A stretch of 64,000 nt of DNA from a bacterium (GCA_004563405.1 SFTH01000005.1:34741-98740); one strand, 5' to 3'. Positions 33,622-43,581 are shown, counted from the first letter of the stretch. Numbers and translations: made by a program. The notes: generated from the sequence alone by a model not told the origin.

Positions 33622-33921
33622 ATGGCGAGACTCTGGGGACGGATCATAGTGAAGCATCGCATTGAGCGGCAGGCGACGGTGCCGTGCGCGCCGGACGGCG
33701 TAGACGAGGCCATCACGGAGCTCTGCCGGGGCTTCGACATTCCCTGTCCCCTGTGGCTGAACAAGCATGCCCATGAGTTCGAGGCCTTTCGCCACACGGC
33801 CTTCCTGCCGGAGCATTTTATGGAGGAGGTTCCCTTTCAGAAGCTGGAGATCGAGTATCTGGACGATACGGGGAAGAAGCGCAGAAGCAATGATCCCAGA
33901 AATCAATTCGACGGCTTCTGA
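33622..33921 (+). CDS. Conserved small hypothetical protein
   Basis: 99 aa, soluble, no signal peptide. It begins MARLWGRIIVKHRIERQATV and has a central CPLWLNKHAHEFEAFRHTAF; this layout resembles a widespread Clostridial family of about 100 residues with no known function (recalled resemblance, not searched). ATG 33622 has GGGAGG 9 bases upstream; the longer frame to 33583 lacks an SD. It is 32 bp before pgsA and likely cotranscribed. Confidence 0.7.
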   Translation: MARLWGRIIVKHRIERQATVPCAPDGVDEAITELCRGFDIPCPLWLNKHAHEFEAFRHTAFLPEHFMEEVPFQKLEIEYLDDTGKKRRSNDPRNQFDGF

Positions 33922-33953
33922 GCGGGGTCATTCAGGGGAAACGGGTAGGAATC

Positions 33954-34514
33954 ATGAAAAAGAGGGAATGGCTCAATCTGCCGAACGGGTTGACCTGCGC
34001 GCGCATTGCGCTTGCGTTTGCGCTGCTGGCGGTCTACTTTTCATCGCCGTCAGGGCGCCAGCTCCCATCGCTGTGCCTTTTGCTGGCGGCGGGATTCACG
34101 GATTGCCTGGACGGCTTCTTTGCCCGGAGGCTTGGACGGGTCACGGCGCTGGGAAAGGTGCTCGATCCGATTGCGGACAAGCTGATGAGCGTGTCCGCGC
34201 TGCTGTGCCTCACGCGCTCCGGCGTGCTGCCGCCCTTCGTGCTTCCGGTCATACTCGCGCGGGAGGTTTACATGGCGGCGGGCGCGGCGGTCTGTTTGAA
34301 GCACAGACTGGAGGTTTCTGCGGACATCTACGGCAAGGTCGCCACGGCGCTGTTCTATCCGGCCGTGTTGCTGACCTGGCCCTGGCACGGCGTGGCTGCG
34401 CTGCGCGGCGTGGGTCGCGCGCTGATTTACATATCCCTGGCGCTCTCGATCTTTGCCGCAGCGCACTACACCTTGAATTCGGTTAAAAAATGGAGAGCGC
34501 GGAAAGCGCGTTGA
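33954..34514 (+). CDS. pgsA: CDP-alcohol phosphatidyltransferase (PgsA-like)
   Basis: 186-aa integral membrane enzyme that joins CDP-diacylglycerol and an alcohol, most likely glycerol-3-phosphate in phosphatidylglycerol synthesis. The active-site pattern DG-x2-AR-x8-G-x3-D-x3-D is seen as DGFFARRLGRVTALGKVLD then PIAD (residues about 47-69). About five TM segments. The stop codon overlaps the -35 of the valS leader promoter. The acceptor alcohol is inferred from length and the LPNGLTCARI N-terminus. Confidence 0.88.
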   Translation: MKKREWLNLPNGLTCARIALAFALLAVYFSSPSGRQLPSLCLLLAAGFTDCLDGFFARRLGRVTALGKVLDPIADKLMSVSALLCLTRSGVLPPFVLPVILAREVYMAAGAAVCLKHRLEVSADIYGKVATALFYPAVLLTWPWHGVAALRGVGRALIYISLALSIFAAAHYTLNSVKKWRARKAR

Positions 34515-34539
34515 CGGAAACAACAAAATGTGCTATAAT
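34511..34539 (+). promoter_or_regulatory. Promoter of the valine T-box unit
   Basis: TTGACG at 34511, 17-base spacer, TATAAT at 34534. Confidence 0.85.
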
Positions 34540-34545
34540 GCCGGT

Positions 34546-34786
34546 GTTTGATAACTGGCCTGTGAGGAAGAGGAGTAGCGCTTGCGCGACGGCAGAGAGG
34601 GCGGTTCGCTGGCTGAAAGGCCGCCCGGTAGAGCGGAGTGCGAAGGTCGCTTCTGAGGCGGTGCGGCGAACGGAGTAGTCGCGCGGGGTGCGCCCCTTAG
34701 AGCGCGGAGAGGCCCGCTGGATGCGGGTGAATAAGGTGGTACCGCGGAACAGACCCGCCCTTTGGGTTTGTTCCGCGTCTTTGTTT
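34546..34786 (+). promoter_or_regulatory. T-box leader (tRNA-Val) upstream of valS
   Basis: Classic T-box. Stem I features GAGGAAGAGGAGTA and CAGAGAGGGCGG, with a likely specifier GTC at 34646-34648 in the GAAGGTCGC context. The T-box core AAGGTGGTACCGCGG lies at 34733-34747, and a terminator (34744-34756 with 34764-34776) is followed by GTCTTTGTTT. Uncharged tRNA-Val should favour the antiterminator and allow expression of the small membrane protein and valS. Confidence 0.93.
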
Positions 34787-34810
34787 GCCATGAAGGGAGG
34801 CGATTGGGCG

Positions 34811-35029
34811 ATGCAGTGGCTGAACAAGGTTTTTTCGGGCGCGGCGGATGCGTCGAGGGTCAAGCCGCTGGGAATTGCGCTGATGCTCGCAGCCGTCGCA
34901 CTCGTCTGCCTCGCGGGAAGAATCGCGCGCAGACTCAGGCCCGAGGCCGGCGAAGGTGCGAAGAACGTCATAAAGCTGATTGGAATGCTTATCTGCGCAG
35001 GCGGCGCGCTGCTTGCGATCCTGGGATAG
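34811..35029 (+). CDS. Small membrane protein between T-box and valS
   Basis: 72 aa with two hydrophobic helices (about residues 19-38 and 52-71) joined by a basic turn RIARRLRPEAGEG. ATG 34811 has GGGAGG 10 bases upstream; the ATG at 34790 lies at the end of the T-box terminator and has no SD. It is controlled by the valine T-box and sits 18 bp before valS. Family not recognised. Confidence 0.6.
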   Translation: MQWLNKVFSGAADASRVKPLGIALMLAAVALVCLAGRIARRLRPEAGEGAKNVIKLIGMLICAGGALLAILG

Positions 35030-35047
35030 GAATATTAGGAGGAAGCT

Positions 35048-37774
35048 ATGGAAAACAGGGAATTCACCATGGAAAAAGTCTATCAGCCCCAGCAGATTGA
35101 GGGCCGCATCTACGAAAAGTGGGAGAAGAGCGGCGCGTTCAAGCCCGTGATGCATCCCGGGAAGAAGCCCTTCACCATCGTCATGCCGCCGCCGAACATC
35201 ACCGGACAGCTGCACGTCGGCCACGCCCTGGACGAAATGCCCCAGGATGTGCTCATTCGCTATCACCGCATGAAGGGCGACCCGACGCTGTGGGTGCCCG
35301 GCACGGACCATGCCGCCATCGCCACCGAGGTCAAGGTGGTGGAGGCGCTGGCGAAGGAGGGGCTGAGCAAGAAGGAACTGGGACGCGAAAAGTTCTTGGA
35401 GCGCACCTGGGAGTGGAAGAAGGAGTACGGCGGGCGCATTGTAAAGCAGCTGCGCAAGCTGGGCGTGTCCTGCGACTGGAGCCGTGAGCGCTTCACCATG
35501 GACGACGGCCTCTCGAAGGCCGTGCGCGAGACCTTCGTGCGCCTGTATGAAAAGGGCCTTGTGTATCAGGGCTGGCGCATGATCAACTGGTGCCCCTGCT
35601 GCAAGACCTCCATCTCCGACGCAGAGGTGGAGTATGAGGAGAAGAACGGTTCCTTCTGGCACCTGCTCTATCCGGTGAAGGAGACCGGCGAGATGCTGGA
35701 GCTGGCCACCACCCGCCCGGAGACCATGCTGGGCGATACCGCCGTGGCCATCAATGCCGAGGATGAGAGATACGCCCACCTGCACGGCTGCCACGTCATC
35801 CTGCCGCTGATCAACAAGGAGATTCCCATCGTCTGCGACGAGCATGCCGACATGACCAAGGGCACCGGCGTGGTGAAGATCACTCCCGCCCACGATCCGA
35901 ACGATTACGAGGTCGGCAAGCGCCACAACCTGCCCATGGTGCGCGTGTTCACCTACGACGGCCACATGACCGGCGCGAAGGAAGCTGCGGAAAACGCCGA
36001 GTGGATCGCCAGCGGGCGCGCCACGGCGGATGAGCCTGTGGTGCTGGACTGCGGCAAGTACGCCGGCATGACCACCCTGGAAGCCCGCAAGGCCATCGTC
36101 GCAGATCTGGAGGCAGCGGGCCTGCTCAAGAAGGTGGAGCCCCTGACCCACGAGGTGGGAACCTGCTACCGCTGCCACCACACCATCGAGCCCATGGTTT
36201 CCAAGCAGTGGTTCGTGAAGATGGAGCCCCTGGCGAAGCCCGCAGTGAAGGTCGTAAAGGACGGCGAGCTGCGCTTCGTGCCTGAGCGCTTTGAAAAGAC
36301 CTATCTGAACTGGATGGAGAACACCCGCGACTGGTGCATCTCCCGCCAGCTGTGGTGGGGCCACCGGATTCCCGCCTTCTACTGCGACGATTGCGGCGAG
36401 ATTACCGTTTCCCGCGAGGACATCACCGTGTGCCCGAAGTGTGGAAAGCGCGTGCACCAGGATGAAGACGTGCTGGACACCTGGTTCTCTTCGGCGCTGT
36501 GGCCGTTCTCGACCCTGGGCTGGCCGGAGGAGACGCAGGACTTCAAGGACTTCTATCCCAACAGCGTGCTCTCCTGCGGCTATGACATCATCTTCTTCTG
36601 GCTGGCGCGCATGGTGTTTTCCGGCATCGAGCAGACCGGAAAGTGCCCCTTCAGCGTTGCACTGATGCACGGTCTGGTGCGCGATGCGCAGGGACGCAAG
36701 ATGTCAAAGTCCCTGGGCAACGGCATCGACCCCATCGAAGTGATCGACCAGTACGGCGCGGACGCGCTGCGCTTCTCGCTGGTGATGGGCGTGGCGCCCG
36801 GCGCGGACGTGCGCCTCTCCAACGAAAAGATCGAGACCTACCGTAACTTCTGCAACAAGATCTGGAACGCCAGCCGCTTCGTGCTGATGAACCTGACGGA
36901 CTTCACGCCCGAGGGCGTGCCTGCGGCGGATGCGCTGTCCATCGCGGATAAGTGGATTTTGACCGAATATCAGAACACGGTGCGCATCATCACCGACAAC
37001 CTGGAGAATTTCGATCTGGGCCTGGCGGCCACGAAGCTCTACGACTTCGTGTGGTCCGATTTCTGCGACTGGTACATTGAGATCGCCAAGCAGGGCCTGT
37101 ACGCCGAGGATGGCGCGGTGAAGAAGACTACCCAGGAAGTGCTGCTGCATGTGCTCACCGGAATTCTGAAGCTGCTGCATCCCTACATCCCCTTCATTAC
37201 CGAGGAGCTCTACGGCTACCTGCCGGGCACTGAGGGCATGCTGATCTCCGCCAGCTGGCCGGAGTGTGACCCCGCGCTGGACTTCACGGCCGAGGCTGCG
37301 CGCTTCGAGGGCGTGATGGAGGCAATTCGCGCCATCCGCAACCTGCGCGCCGAGATGAACGTTGCGCCCGGCAAGCGCGCCACGCTGATTCTTAAACCTC
37401 ACGAAGGCTGGCGGGAAGCACTGGCCGCAGCCGAGGGCTACTTCAAGCGCTTGGCGGGCGCGAGCGCGGTGGAATTCATTGACCCCGCTGCCGCGAATCC
37501 CGAGAAGAGCGCGTCCGCAGTCACTGCGCCCTGTGAGCTGTTCATTCCGCTGGGTGAGCTGGTGGATGTGGACAAGGAGATCCAGCGCCTGAGCAAGGAT
37601 CTGAAGAATGTAGAGGGCGAGATTGCCCGCGCAAACGCCAAGCTGAACAACCCCGGCTTCCTCGCCAAGGCGCCCGCCGAGCTGGTGGAGAAGGAGCGGG
37701 AGAAGCTGAACACCAATCAGGGACTGATGGAGAAGCTCAAGGCCCGCATCGCTGAGATGGAGGCGCTTCGCTGA
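35048..37774 (+). CDS. valS: Valyl-tRNA synthetase
   Basis: 908-aa class I synthetase charging tRNA-Val. It has the HIGH-type motif PPPNITGQLHVGHAL near residue 45-58, a CP1 editing domain with TTRPETMLGDTAV near 219, KMSKS in GRKMSKSLGNGIDP near 551, an anticodon-binding helical domain, and a C-terminal coiled coil (residues about 840-905; VDKEIQRLSKDLKNVEGEI). GAGGAAGCT SD before ATG. Expression is gated by the T-box at 34546. Confidence 0.97.
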   Translation: MENREFTMEKVYQPQQIEGRIYEKWEKSGAFKPVMHPGKKPFTIVMPPPNITGQLHVGHALDEMPQDVLIRYHRMKGDPTLWVPGTDHAAIATEVKVVEALAKEGLSKKELGREKFLERTWEWKKEYGGRIVKQLRKLGVSCDWSRERFTMDDGLSKAVRETFVRLYEKGLVYQGWRMINWCPCCKTSISDAEVEYEEKNGSFWHLLYPVKETGEMLELATTRPETMLGDTAVAINAEDERYAHLHGCHVILPLINKEIPIVCDEHADMTKGTGVVKITPAHDPNDYEVGKRHNLPMVRVFTYDGHMTGAKEAAENAEWIASGRATADEPVVLDCGKYAGMTTLEARKAIVADLEAAGLLKKVEPLTHEVGTCYRCHHTIEPMVSKQWFVKMEPLAKPAVKVVKDGELRFVPERFEKTYLNWMENTRDWCISRQLWWGHRIPAFYCDDCGEITVSREDITVCPKCGKRVHQDEDVLDTWFSSALWPFSTLGWPEETQDFKDFYPNSVLSCGYDIIFFWLARMVFSGIEQTGKCPFSVALMHGLVRDAQGRKMSKSLGNGIDPIEVIDQYGADALRFSLVMGVAPGADVRLSNEKIETYRNFCNKIWNASRFVLMNLTDFTPEGVPAADALSIADKWILTEYQNTVRIITDNLENFDLGLAATKLYDFVWSDFCDWYIEIAKQGLYAEDGAVKKTTQEVLLHVLTGILKLLHPYIPFITEELYGYLPGTEGMLISASWPECDPALDFTAEAARFEGVMEAIRAIRNLRAEMNVAPGKRATLILKPHEGWREALAAAEGYFKRLAGASAVEFIDPAAANPEKSASAVTAPCELFIPLGELVDVDKEIQRLSKDLKNVEGEIARANAKLNNPGFLAKAPAELVEKEREKLNTNQGLMEKLKARIAEMEALR

Positions 37775-37782
37775 GGAGACGC

Positions 37783-37821
37783 GCGCCCCGGTTTTCCCGA
37801 GAGGGAGGCCAGGGCGCTTTT
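37783..37821. terminator. Terminator between convergent valS and aspartokinase genes
   Basis: GCGCCCC (37783-37789) with a GG/CC extension pairs with GGGCGC (37812-37817), then TTTTCTTT. Confidence 0.65.
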
Positions 37822-37834
37822 CTTTGCCGCTGTT

Positions 37835-38968
37835 TCAGCCGCCCTCGCTTCCGGCTTCCAGAAGAATTCGATGCACGGCGCGGACGGTATCTTCGTATTC
37901 CCTTTCCGGTACGATTATTTGTATGTGATCCTGCATATGAATCATATGAATCGGATGTATGGTTGCTTCAACCAGGCGGATCTGCGGATCCGTCAGCCCA
38001 AAGGCGTTCACAGTGGCGACCCGAACCGAGCCCTGCAGCGGGAGGGCGTGAAGCAGGACGTCGTTTTTGCCGCCGCTGGCAGCGGCTGCATCACCCAGCA
38101 TGTACAGGCCGCGTCGACCGGTGACGCAGCGGACGATGCCGGTGCAGTTCTCGCTGACGCACGTTCCCGGCGCACCGGGCGCGAAGGTGTTTTTGAGCAG
38201 GGTGTCGATGTGCGTCCCGTGCAACGGGGAGAGCGCGTCCGGATGAAGAAGGCGCGCGCCCGCAGCGCAGATGCGCTCCATCTGCGAGAGGCTGACTGTG
38301 AAGTTGCGCGCGGGATGCGCCACCAGCTTGGGATCTGCGGTGTAGAGTCCGTCAACGTCCGTCCAGTTTTCGTAGAGCGTCGCCCCGAGCGCAGCGGCCA
38401 GTAGCGCGCCGCTCACGTCCGAACCGCCGCGGCTGAAGGTACGGATGCGCCCGTCGCGGGTCGCGCCGTAGAAGCCCGGCACCACGGCCCGCCCGAGAGG
38501 CAGGAGCTTATCCCGCGCGGCGCGGGCGGTGGTTGCCACGTCGATTCGGCCGTCGCCGTCAAAGAACAAAAGCTGTGCGGCGTCCACGAAGGGGAGGTGG
38601 GTATAGGCGGCGAACAGCTTCGCGCAGAGATATTCGCCGCGGCTTGCCACATAATCCAGAGACCGGCCGAGATTGGCGCGCAGCTGCGCGAATTCGCCCT
38701 CCAGATCAAAATCCGGCGCGAGCGCGTCGCGTATGGATGCATAGCGTTCAAAGATACGGGCCAAAATGGAATGATCCCCGTCGCAGTCCGCGGCATGGGC
38801 GCGAATGAGCAGATCGGTGATTTTATCGTCCGAGGGGCAGCGCTTGCCCGGCGCGGAAAGTACGATATATCTGCGGTTGGGATCGCTGCGGATGATGCGG
38901 TTTACCCGCACAAACATGCCGGCGTCCGACACGGAGCTCCCTCCGAATTTACATACGGTGATGGACAT
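37835..38968 (-). CDS. Aspartate kinase with short regulatory domain
   Basis: 377 aa, shorter than the usual 400-450. The kinase core is intact: KFGGSSVSD at residues 7-15, SRGGSDVSGALLAAALGA near 180, and NWTDVDGLYTADP near 200. The C-terminal part after about residue 280 is only about 100 residues, holding one evident ACT-like unit (SVRVATVNAFGL, then an unusual HPIHMIHMQDHIQIIV), so feedback control may differ from two-ACT enzymes. It catalyses the first step to Lys, Thr, Met and diaminopimelate. GGAGGG stands 6 bases before ATG 38968. Monocistronic. Confidence 0.88.
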   Translation of the reverse strand: MSITVCKFGGSSVSDAGMFVRVNRIIRSDPNRRYIVLSAPGKRCPSDDKITDLLIRAHAADCDGDHSILARIFERYASIRDALAPDFDLEGEFAQLRANLGRSLDYVASRGEYLCAKLFAAYTHLPFVDAAQLLFFDGDGRIDVATTARAARDKLLPLGRAVVPGFYGATRDGRIRTFSRGGSDVSGALLAAALGATLYENWTDVDGLYTADPKLVAHPARNFTVSLSQMERICAAGARLLHPDALSPLHGTHIDTLLKNTFAPGAPGTCVSENCTGIVRCVTGRRGLYMLGDAAAASGGKNDVLLHALPLQGSVRVATVNAFGLTDPQIRLVEATIHPIHMIHMQDHIQIIVPEREYEDTVRAVHRILLEAGSEGG

Positions 38969-39269
38969 GACTATCCCTCCATATCAGCGCGCAGAAGCGT
39001 CACGCTGTATCGTATGCCTCCGGTGAAAATGCGTTCGGAAAAGATTTCCGGCGGTCGAATTCACGAAAAATTTAAAAAACAAAGAGGAATTTCCATCGGG
39101 TTTGTTGTATTTTATACATTACCTTCCGCGTCTGCGGCGCGATGCGCCGCGGAGGAAAGCGGGCAGGCGAAAATTGATGTAAATTGTCAGAATCAGGCAG
39201 GAAAAGGGAAAAGGCTGGCGAATAGAATTAGGGTCGCGTCGGATGGAAGGATAAGGTGAGCAGGCGGAA
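38969..39269. other. Intergenic region between aspartokinase and dnaG
   Basis: About 300 bases without a gene. It holds an A-rich stretch (39061-39095), a possible weak plus-strand promoter ending at TATACA near 39113, and a GC-rich inverted repeat (39128-39152) upstream of dnaG. I saw no lysine riboswitch or other known leader before the aspartokinase gene. Confidence 0.4.
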
Positions 39270-41006
39270 ATGGCAAGGTTTTCAGACGCTTTTCTGGATG
39301 AACTGCGCGCGCGGGTCAATTTGGAAGAGCTCGTGTCGGAATACGTCCCGCTGAAGCAGAAGGGCCGGCGCTTCTGGGGCTGTTGCCCTTTTCATAATGA
39401 AAAGACGCCTTCTTTCTCGGTGGACTCCGAAAGTCAGCTCTACTACTGTTTCGGATGCCACAAGGGTGGAACGGCGCTTAATTTCGTCATGGAAATGGAG
39501 CGCATGGAGTTTCAGGAGGCGGTCAAGTACCTTGCGGAGCGCGTTCACATGCCGCTTCCGGAGGCAGAACCCGCGCGGAATGGAAAATCGTTCGTCACTT
39601 CTCAGGAGCGAGAGCGCATTTACGAAGCAAACGTGATTGCCGCCCGCTATTTTCATTCTATGCTGTGGACGGACGAGGGCGCGGAGGCGCTCAATTACCT
39701 CTACAAGCGCGGGCTCAACGATGCAGATATCCGCCGCTTCGGCCTGGGGGCTTCGCCCCGGGGCTGGGACGGTCTGATTCGCCATCTCGGCGAGCAGGGC
39801 TTTAAGCCGGAGCTTTTGAAGCGCGCGGGACTGGCCGTGGAGCGCGACGGGAAATTCTACGACATGTTCCGCGGCAGGGTCATCTTTCCGATCATCAATG
39901 CACAGGGGCGCGTGCTGGGCTTCGGCGGGCGCGCCATGGGCGACGCGCAGCCCAAGTACCTCAATACGCCGGATACGCCCGTATTCAACAAGCGTCAGGG
40001 CCTCTATGCCCTGAACTTCGTGCGCAAGGAGCGCGACGCGGGACGGCTGGTGTTGGTTGAGGGCTATATGGACACGGTTTCGCTTCGGAAGTATGGCGTG
40101 CGAGGCGTGGTGGCCACACTCGGCACGGCGCTGACCCAGGAGCAGGCGCGCCTCATCAAGCGGTACGCCCCGGAGGTCTGGATCAGCTACGACGGCGATT
40201 CCGCCGGACAGAAGGCTGCGCTGCGGGCGCTGGACATCTTCGATGATCTGGAGGGGCTGACGCCCTGGGTCATCGACTATCCCGGCGGCCAGGATCCGGA
40301 CGATTTCGTCCGGGCCAACGGACTGGAGGGCTTTGAACGCCTTCCGCGCTACGATGCGGCGGAGTACCGCATGCTGCGGGCGCGGGACGGCCTGGATCTG
40401 ACCACTCAGGATGGCATGACGCAGTACGCGCTGCGCTGCTGCGAGATTCTCAAAAAGGTTCGCGATCCCATCGTGATGGAAAACCACCTGCGGACGCTCG
40501 TCAACCAGACCGGCTACGACCGGGAGATACTGCTCAGGCAGATTGGCGTCGCGCAGGCAGAGCCGCGCAAGATGAACCGTCTTCAGCCACGGCCCTCAGG
40601 GAAGGAGCGCCCAAACGAAGACGTGCTGGCGGAGAGGGCGCTCTTGACGCTGCTGGCGAACGGATATATTCCGCCGGAGACCGTGAAGGGCGGGGACTTC
40701 TCCCTGGAGATTCATCGCAGGGCGGCCGAATGGCTGCTCGGCGGCGGAAGCGCCGCGAACTTCGTGGAAAGCATCGAGGATGAGGCGACGCGCAGCGATG
40801 CCATGCAGGCCTTCAACTATTCTCCGCTTCCGGAGGAGCACGAGGAGCGCATGCAGCTCGCGGAGGCGAGCCTGAAGACCATACGCCGCACGCGCCTGCG
40901 CGAGCGCATGGCGGCCATTGAAGAAGAGATAAAGACAGCGGATCCGAGCCGCAAGAGAGAGTTGTATTCGCAAATGCAAGCCATGACACAGGCTTTGGAG
41001 GACTGA
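39270..41006 (+). CDS. dnaG: DNA primase
   Basis: 578 aa, makes RNA primers at the fork. CHC2 zinc finger [21 protein letters not shown] at residues about 38-65; catalytic core with TOPRIM motifs [11 protein letters not shown] near 263 and [12 protein letters not shown] near 307; C-terminal DnaB-interacting helical region (about 440-578). An AAGGTGAG SD precedes ATG. Followed by rpoD after 23 bp, the standard Firmicute macromolecular-synthesis pair. Confidence 0.97.
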   Translation: MARFSDAFLDELRARVNLEELVSEYVPLKQKGRRFWGCCPFHNEKTPSFSVDSESQLYYCFGCHKGGTALNFVMEMERMEFQEAVKYLAERVHMPLPEAEPARNGKSFVTSQERERIYEANVIAARYFHSMLWTDEGAEALNYLYKRGLNDADIRRFGLGASPRGWDGLIRHLGEQGFKPELLKRAGLAVERDGKFYDMFRGRVIFPIINAQGRVLGFGGRAMGDAQPKYLNTPDTPVFNKRQGLYALNFVRKERDAGRLVLVEGYMDTVSLRKYGVRGVVATLGTALTQEQARLIKRYAPEVWISYDGDSAGQKAALRALDIFDDLEGLTPWVIDYPGGQDPDDFVRANGLEGFERLPRYDAAEYRMLRARDGLDLTTQDGMTQYALRCCEILKKVRDPIVMENHLRTLVNQTGYDREILLRQIGVAQAEPRKMNRLQPRPSGKERPNEDVLAERALLTLLANGYIPPETVKGGDFSLEIHRRAAEWLLGGGSAANFVESIEDEATRSDAMQAFNYSPLPEEHEERMQLAEASLKTIRRTRLRERMAAIEEEIKTADPSRKRELYSQMQAMTQALED

Positions 41007-41029
41007 CCGGTCGAAAGGAGCGTTTTATT

Positions 41030-42124
41030 ATGGGCAAGGCGGCACCGAGTTTGGAGACGATGAAGGCGCGCATCAGCGAGCTGATTGAGACCGGAAAATC
41101 CAAGGGCGTTCTCACCTATAAGGAAATTGTGGAGATGCTCGGCGATATTGAAATGGACAGTGAGCAGTTTGACCGCGTGCTGGACACCCTCAGCGGACTG
41201 AACATCGAGGTGGTCAAGGACGATATGATTCCCGAGGCCAGCCTGAACGCAGAGCCGGAGCAGGAGGAGATCGACATCTCCGTGCCCGAGGGAATCTCCA
41301 TTGACGATCCGGTGCGCATGTACCTGAAGGAGATCGGCAAGGTGCCGCTGCTCTCCGCCGAGGAGGAAATCGAGCTCGCCCAGCGCATGGAGCAGGGGGA
41401 TGAGGAGGCCAAAAAGCGCCTCTGCGAGGCGAACCTGCGCCTCGTGGTCTCCATTGCGAAGCGCTATGTGGGCCGCGGCATGCTGTTTCTGGATCTGATT
41501 CAGGAGGGCAACCTGGGCCTGATCAAGGCGGTTGAAAAGTTTGATTACCGCAAGGGCTATAAATTTTCCACCTATGCGACCTGGTGGATCCGGCAGGCCA
41601 TTACCCGCGCCATCGCGGATCAGGCGCGCACCATCCGAATTCCCGTGCACATGGTGGAGACGATCAACAAGCTGATTCGCGTCTCCCGCCAGCTGCTGCA
41701 GGAGTACGGCCGCGAACCGCTGCCCGAGGAGATCGCCGAGGAAATGGGCATTCCCGAGGACAAGGTGCGCGAGATCATCAAGATTGCGCAGGAGCCGGTT
41801 TCCCTTGAGACGCCCATCGGCGAGGAGGAGGACAGCCACCTGGGCGACTTCATTCCCGACGACGATGCGCCCGCGCCCGCCGAAGCTGCCGCGTTTACGC
41901 TGCTCAAGGAGCAGTTGATGAGCGTGCTCTCCACGCTGACGCCCCGGGAGGAAATGGTGCTCAAGCTCCGATTCGGCCTGGAGGACGGCCGCGCCCGGAC
42001 GCTGGAGGAGGTCGGCAAGGAGTTCAAGGTGACCCGCGAACGCATTCGCCAAATCGAGGCGAAGGCGCTGCGCAAGCTGCGCCACCCCAGCCGCTCCCGC
42101 AAGCTGAAGGATTCCATCGACTGA
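41030..42124 (+). CDS. rpoD: RNA polymerase primary sigma factor SigA/RpoD
   Basis: 364-aa housekeeping sigma factor. A region 1.1-like N-terminus, region 1.2 ([20 protein letters not shown]), region 2 with [20 protein letters not shown], region 3, and region 4 with [20 protein letters not shown] for -35 recognition. Its TTGACA/TATAAT preference matches promoters seen here. The AAAGGAG SD stands 9 bases before ATG. The stop overlaps the trmK ATG by one base. Confidence 0.98.
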   Translation: MGKAAPSLETMKARISELIETGKSKGVLTYKEIVEMLGDIEMDSEQFDRVLDTLSGLNIEVVKDDMIPEASLNAEPEQEEIDISVPEGISIDDPVRMYLKEIGKVPLLSAEEEIELAQRMEQGDEEAKKRLCEANLRLVVSIAKRYVGRGMLFLDLIQEGNLGLIKAVEKFDYRKGYKFSTYATWWIRQAITRAIADQARTIRIPVHMVETINKLIRVSRQLLQEYGREPLPEEIAEEMGIPEDKVREIIKIAQEPVSLETPIGEEEDSHLGDFIPDDDAPAPAEAAAFTLLKEQLMSVLSTLTPREEMVLKLRFGLEDGRARTLEEVGKEFKVTRERIRQIEAKALRKLRHPSRSRKLKDSID

Positions 42125-42813
42125 TGGTATACGAACGCAGAATATCCCTGGATCCGCGCCTGTCGGCGATCGCCGGGATGCTGGGCAGCTGCGTCTGCTG
42201 CGCAGACATCGGAAGCGACCACGGCAGGCTCGGTGCGTTTTTGTTGCAAAATCATCGCTGCAACCGCGTCTGTCTGACGGACGTCTCCGCGCCCTCGCTG
42301 GAAAAGGCGCGCAGGCTGATTGCGCTGACGGGGCTTGAGGACCGGGCCGCCTTCTATGTGGGCGACGGCGCGCAGGCCCTCGCAGAGCCGGTGGACGCTG
42401 CGGTGATCGCGGGCATGGGCGGCGAGACGATCGCCGGCATCCTGGAGCGGGCGGACGGTCGGCTCGACGGCGCGCGGCTGATCCTTCAGCCCAACGTGGC
42501 CGCTCCTCAGCTGCGCAGGCGAATGAACAGCTGCGGCTGGAAGATCGAGCGGGAGGCGCTGGTGAAGGACGGACGCAGGATCTATCTGATCCTCTCCGCC
42601 GTTCAGGGTGCACAGAGCCTGGATGAGCGGGAATGTGCGGTGGGCCCTGTGCTGCTTCGGGAGCGGCCGCCGCTTCTCGGGGAATACGCACGGTTCCGGC
42701 TGCGCGTCGCGGGAAAGGCGCTAGAGGGCGCCGCTCGCGGGGGAGACGAGGAAAGCGCGGACGCGCTGCGCAGGGAGATTGAAATCTGGGAGGAAGTGGA
42801 AGCATGCCTTTGA
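42124..42813 (+). CDS. trmK: tRNA (adenine-N1)-methyltransferase TrmK
   Basis: 229-aa SAM-dependent enzyme methylating A22 of tRNA. SAM motif ADIGSDHGRLGAFLL near residue 22, motif IV AVIAGMGGETIAGIL near 93, then LQPNVAAPQLR. ATG shares a base with the rpoD stop (ATGA type); nif3 begins 10 bp before its end. Confidence 0.93.
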   Translation: MVYERRISLDPRLSAIAGMLGSCVCCADIGSDHGRLGAFLLQNHRCNRVCLTDVSAPSLEKARRLIALTGLEDRAAFYVGDGAQALAEPVDAAVIAGMGGETIAGILERADGRLDGARLILQPNVAAPQLRRRMNSCGWKIEREALVKDGRRIYLILSAVQGAQSLDERECAVGPVLLRERPPLLGEYARFRLRVAGKALEGAARGGDEESADALRREIEIWEEVEACL

Positions 42814-43565
42814 CTGTGGGAGAAGTCTACCGGGCGATCGACGCGTTCGCACCCTTCAAAAATGCAGATGAGTGGGACAACGCAGGCCTTCTGGCCGGGG
42901 ATCCCGATTGGAATGTGACGGGCATACTCTGCGCATTGGATCTAAATTTTTCCGTGATCGAAGAGGCGCTTCGACTGGGAGCAAATCTCATCGTGACCCA
43001 CCATCCCATACTCTTTCGCGGGCGCAAGAACCTTCGGGAGGACGACGCGGAGGGGCGGCTGCTGTGCCGCCTGGTGCGAAACGATCTGGCGCTCATCGCC
43101 GCGCACACAAATTTTGACAATGCTTCGCCGGGCGTAAACGATGCGTTGGCCGCAAGGCTGGGCCTGCGCGCGCTCGTCGAGTTGCCGGAGGGCATGCGCA
43201 TGGGCATTCCGGAGGAGCAGACGCTGGGCGCCTTCCGCGAACGGGCGGAGAAGGCGCTGGGCGGACCGGTGCGCATGTACGGCGAGGGGGAACGGCGCGT
43301 GTCCCGCGTGGCTGTGCTGGGTGGCGCAGGCGGAGATTATGCGTCCATCGCCTGCGAAGCGGGCGCGGATGCGTATCTCACCGGTGAAATCGCCCATCAC
43401 AAGGCCTGGGACGCATACATGTCCGGCATGTGCGTGCTGGAGGCCGGACATGCTGCGACGGAACTGCCCGCAATACATTTACTTGCGGATGGTTTACAAA
43501 AGGCTGCAAATGGTGTAAAATGGAATGTGCGTATATATGAGAGCGAAGCTGCGCTGTTCAGATAG
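42804..43565 (+). CDS. Nif3-like dinuclear metal-centre protein
   Basis: 253 aa of the YqfO/Nif3 family (DUF34), which binds two metal ions and has GTP-cyclohydrolase-I-type-2 annotation without firm function. Motifs: DEWDNAGLLAGDP at residue 17, VTHHPILFRG near 64, AAHTNFDNA near 94 and TGEIAHHKAWDA near 192. It is shorter than B. subtilis YqfO because the inserted PII-like domain is missing. It overlaps trmK by 10 bp, as is usual. Confidence 0.92.
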   Translation: MPLTVGEVYRAIDAFAPFKNADEWDNAGLLAGDPDWNVTGILCALDLNFSVIEEALRLGANLIVTHHPILFRGRKNLREDDAEGRLLCRLVRNDLALIAAHTNFDNASPGVNDALAARLGLRALVELPEGMRMGIPEEQTLGAFRERAEKALGGPVRMYGEGERRVSRVAVLGGAGGDYASIACEAGADAYLTGEIAHHKAWDAYMSGMCVLEAGHAATELPAIHLLADGLQKAANGVKWNVRIYESEAALFR

Positions 43566-43581
43566 AAGTGGAGGAAGAGAA

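Noticed and set aside
38969..39110. Lysine riboswitch upstream of aspartokinase
   Set aside because: The leader is short and none of the conserved lysine-aptamer segments was found on the minus strand.
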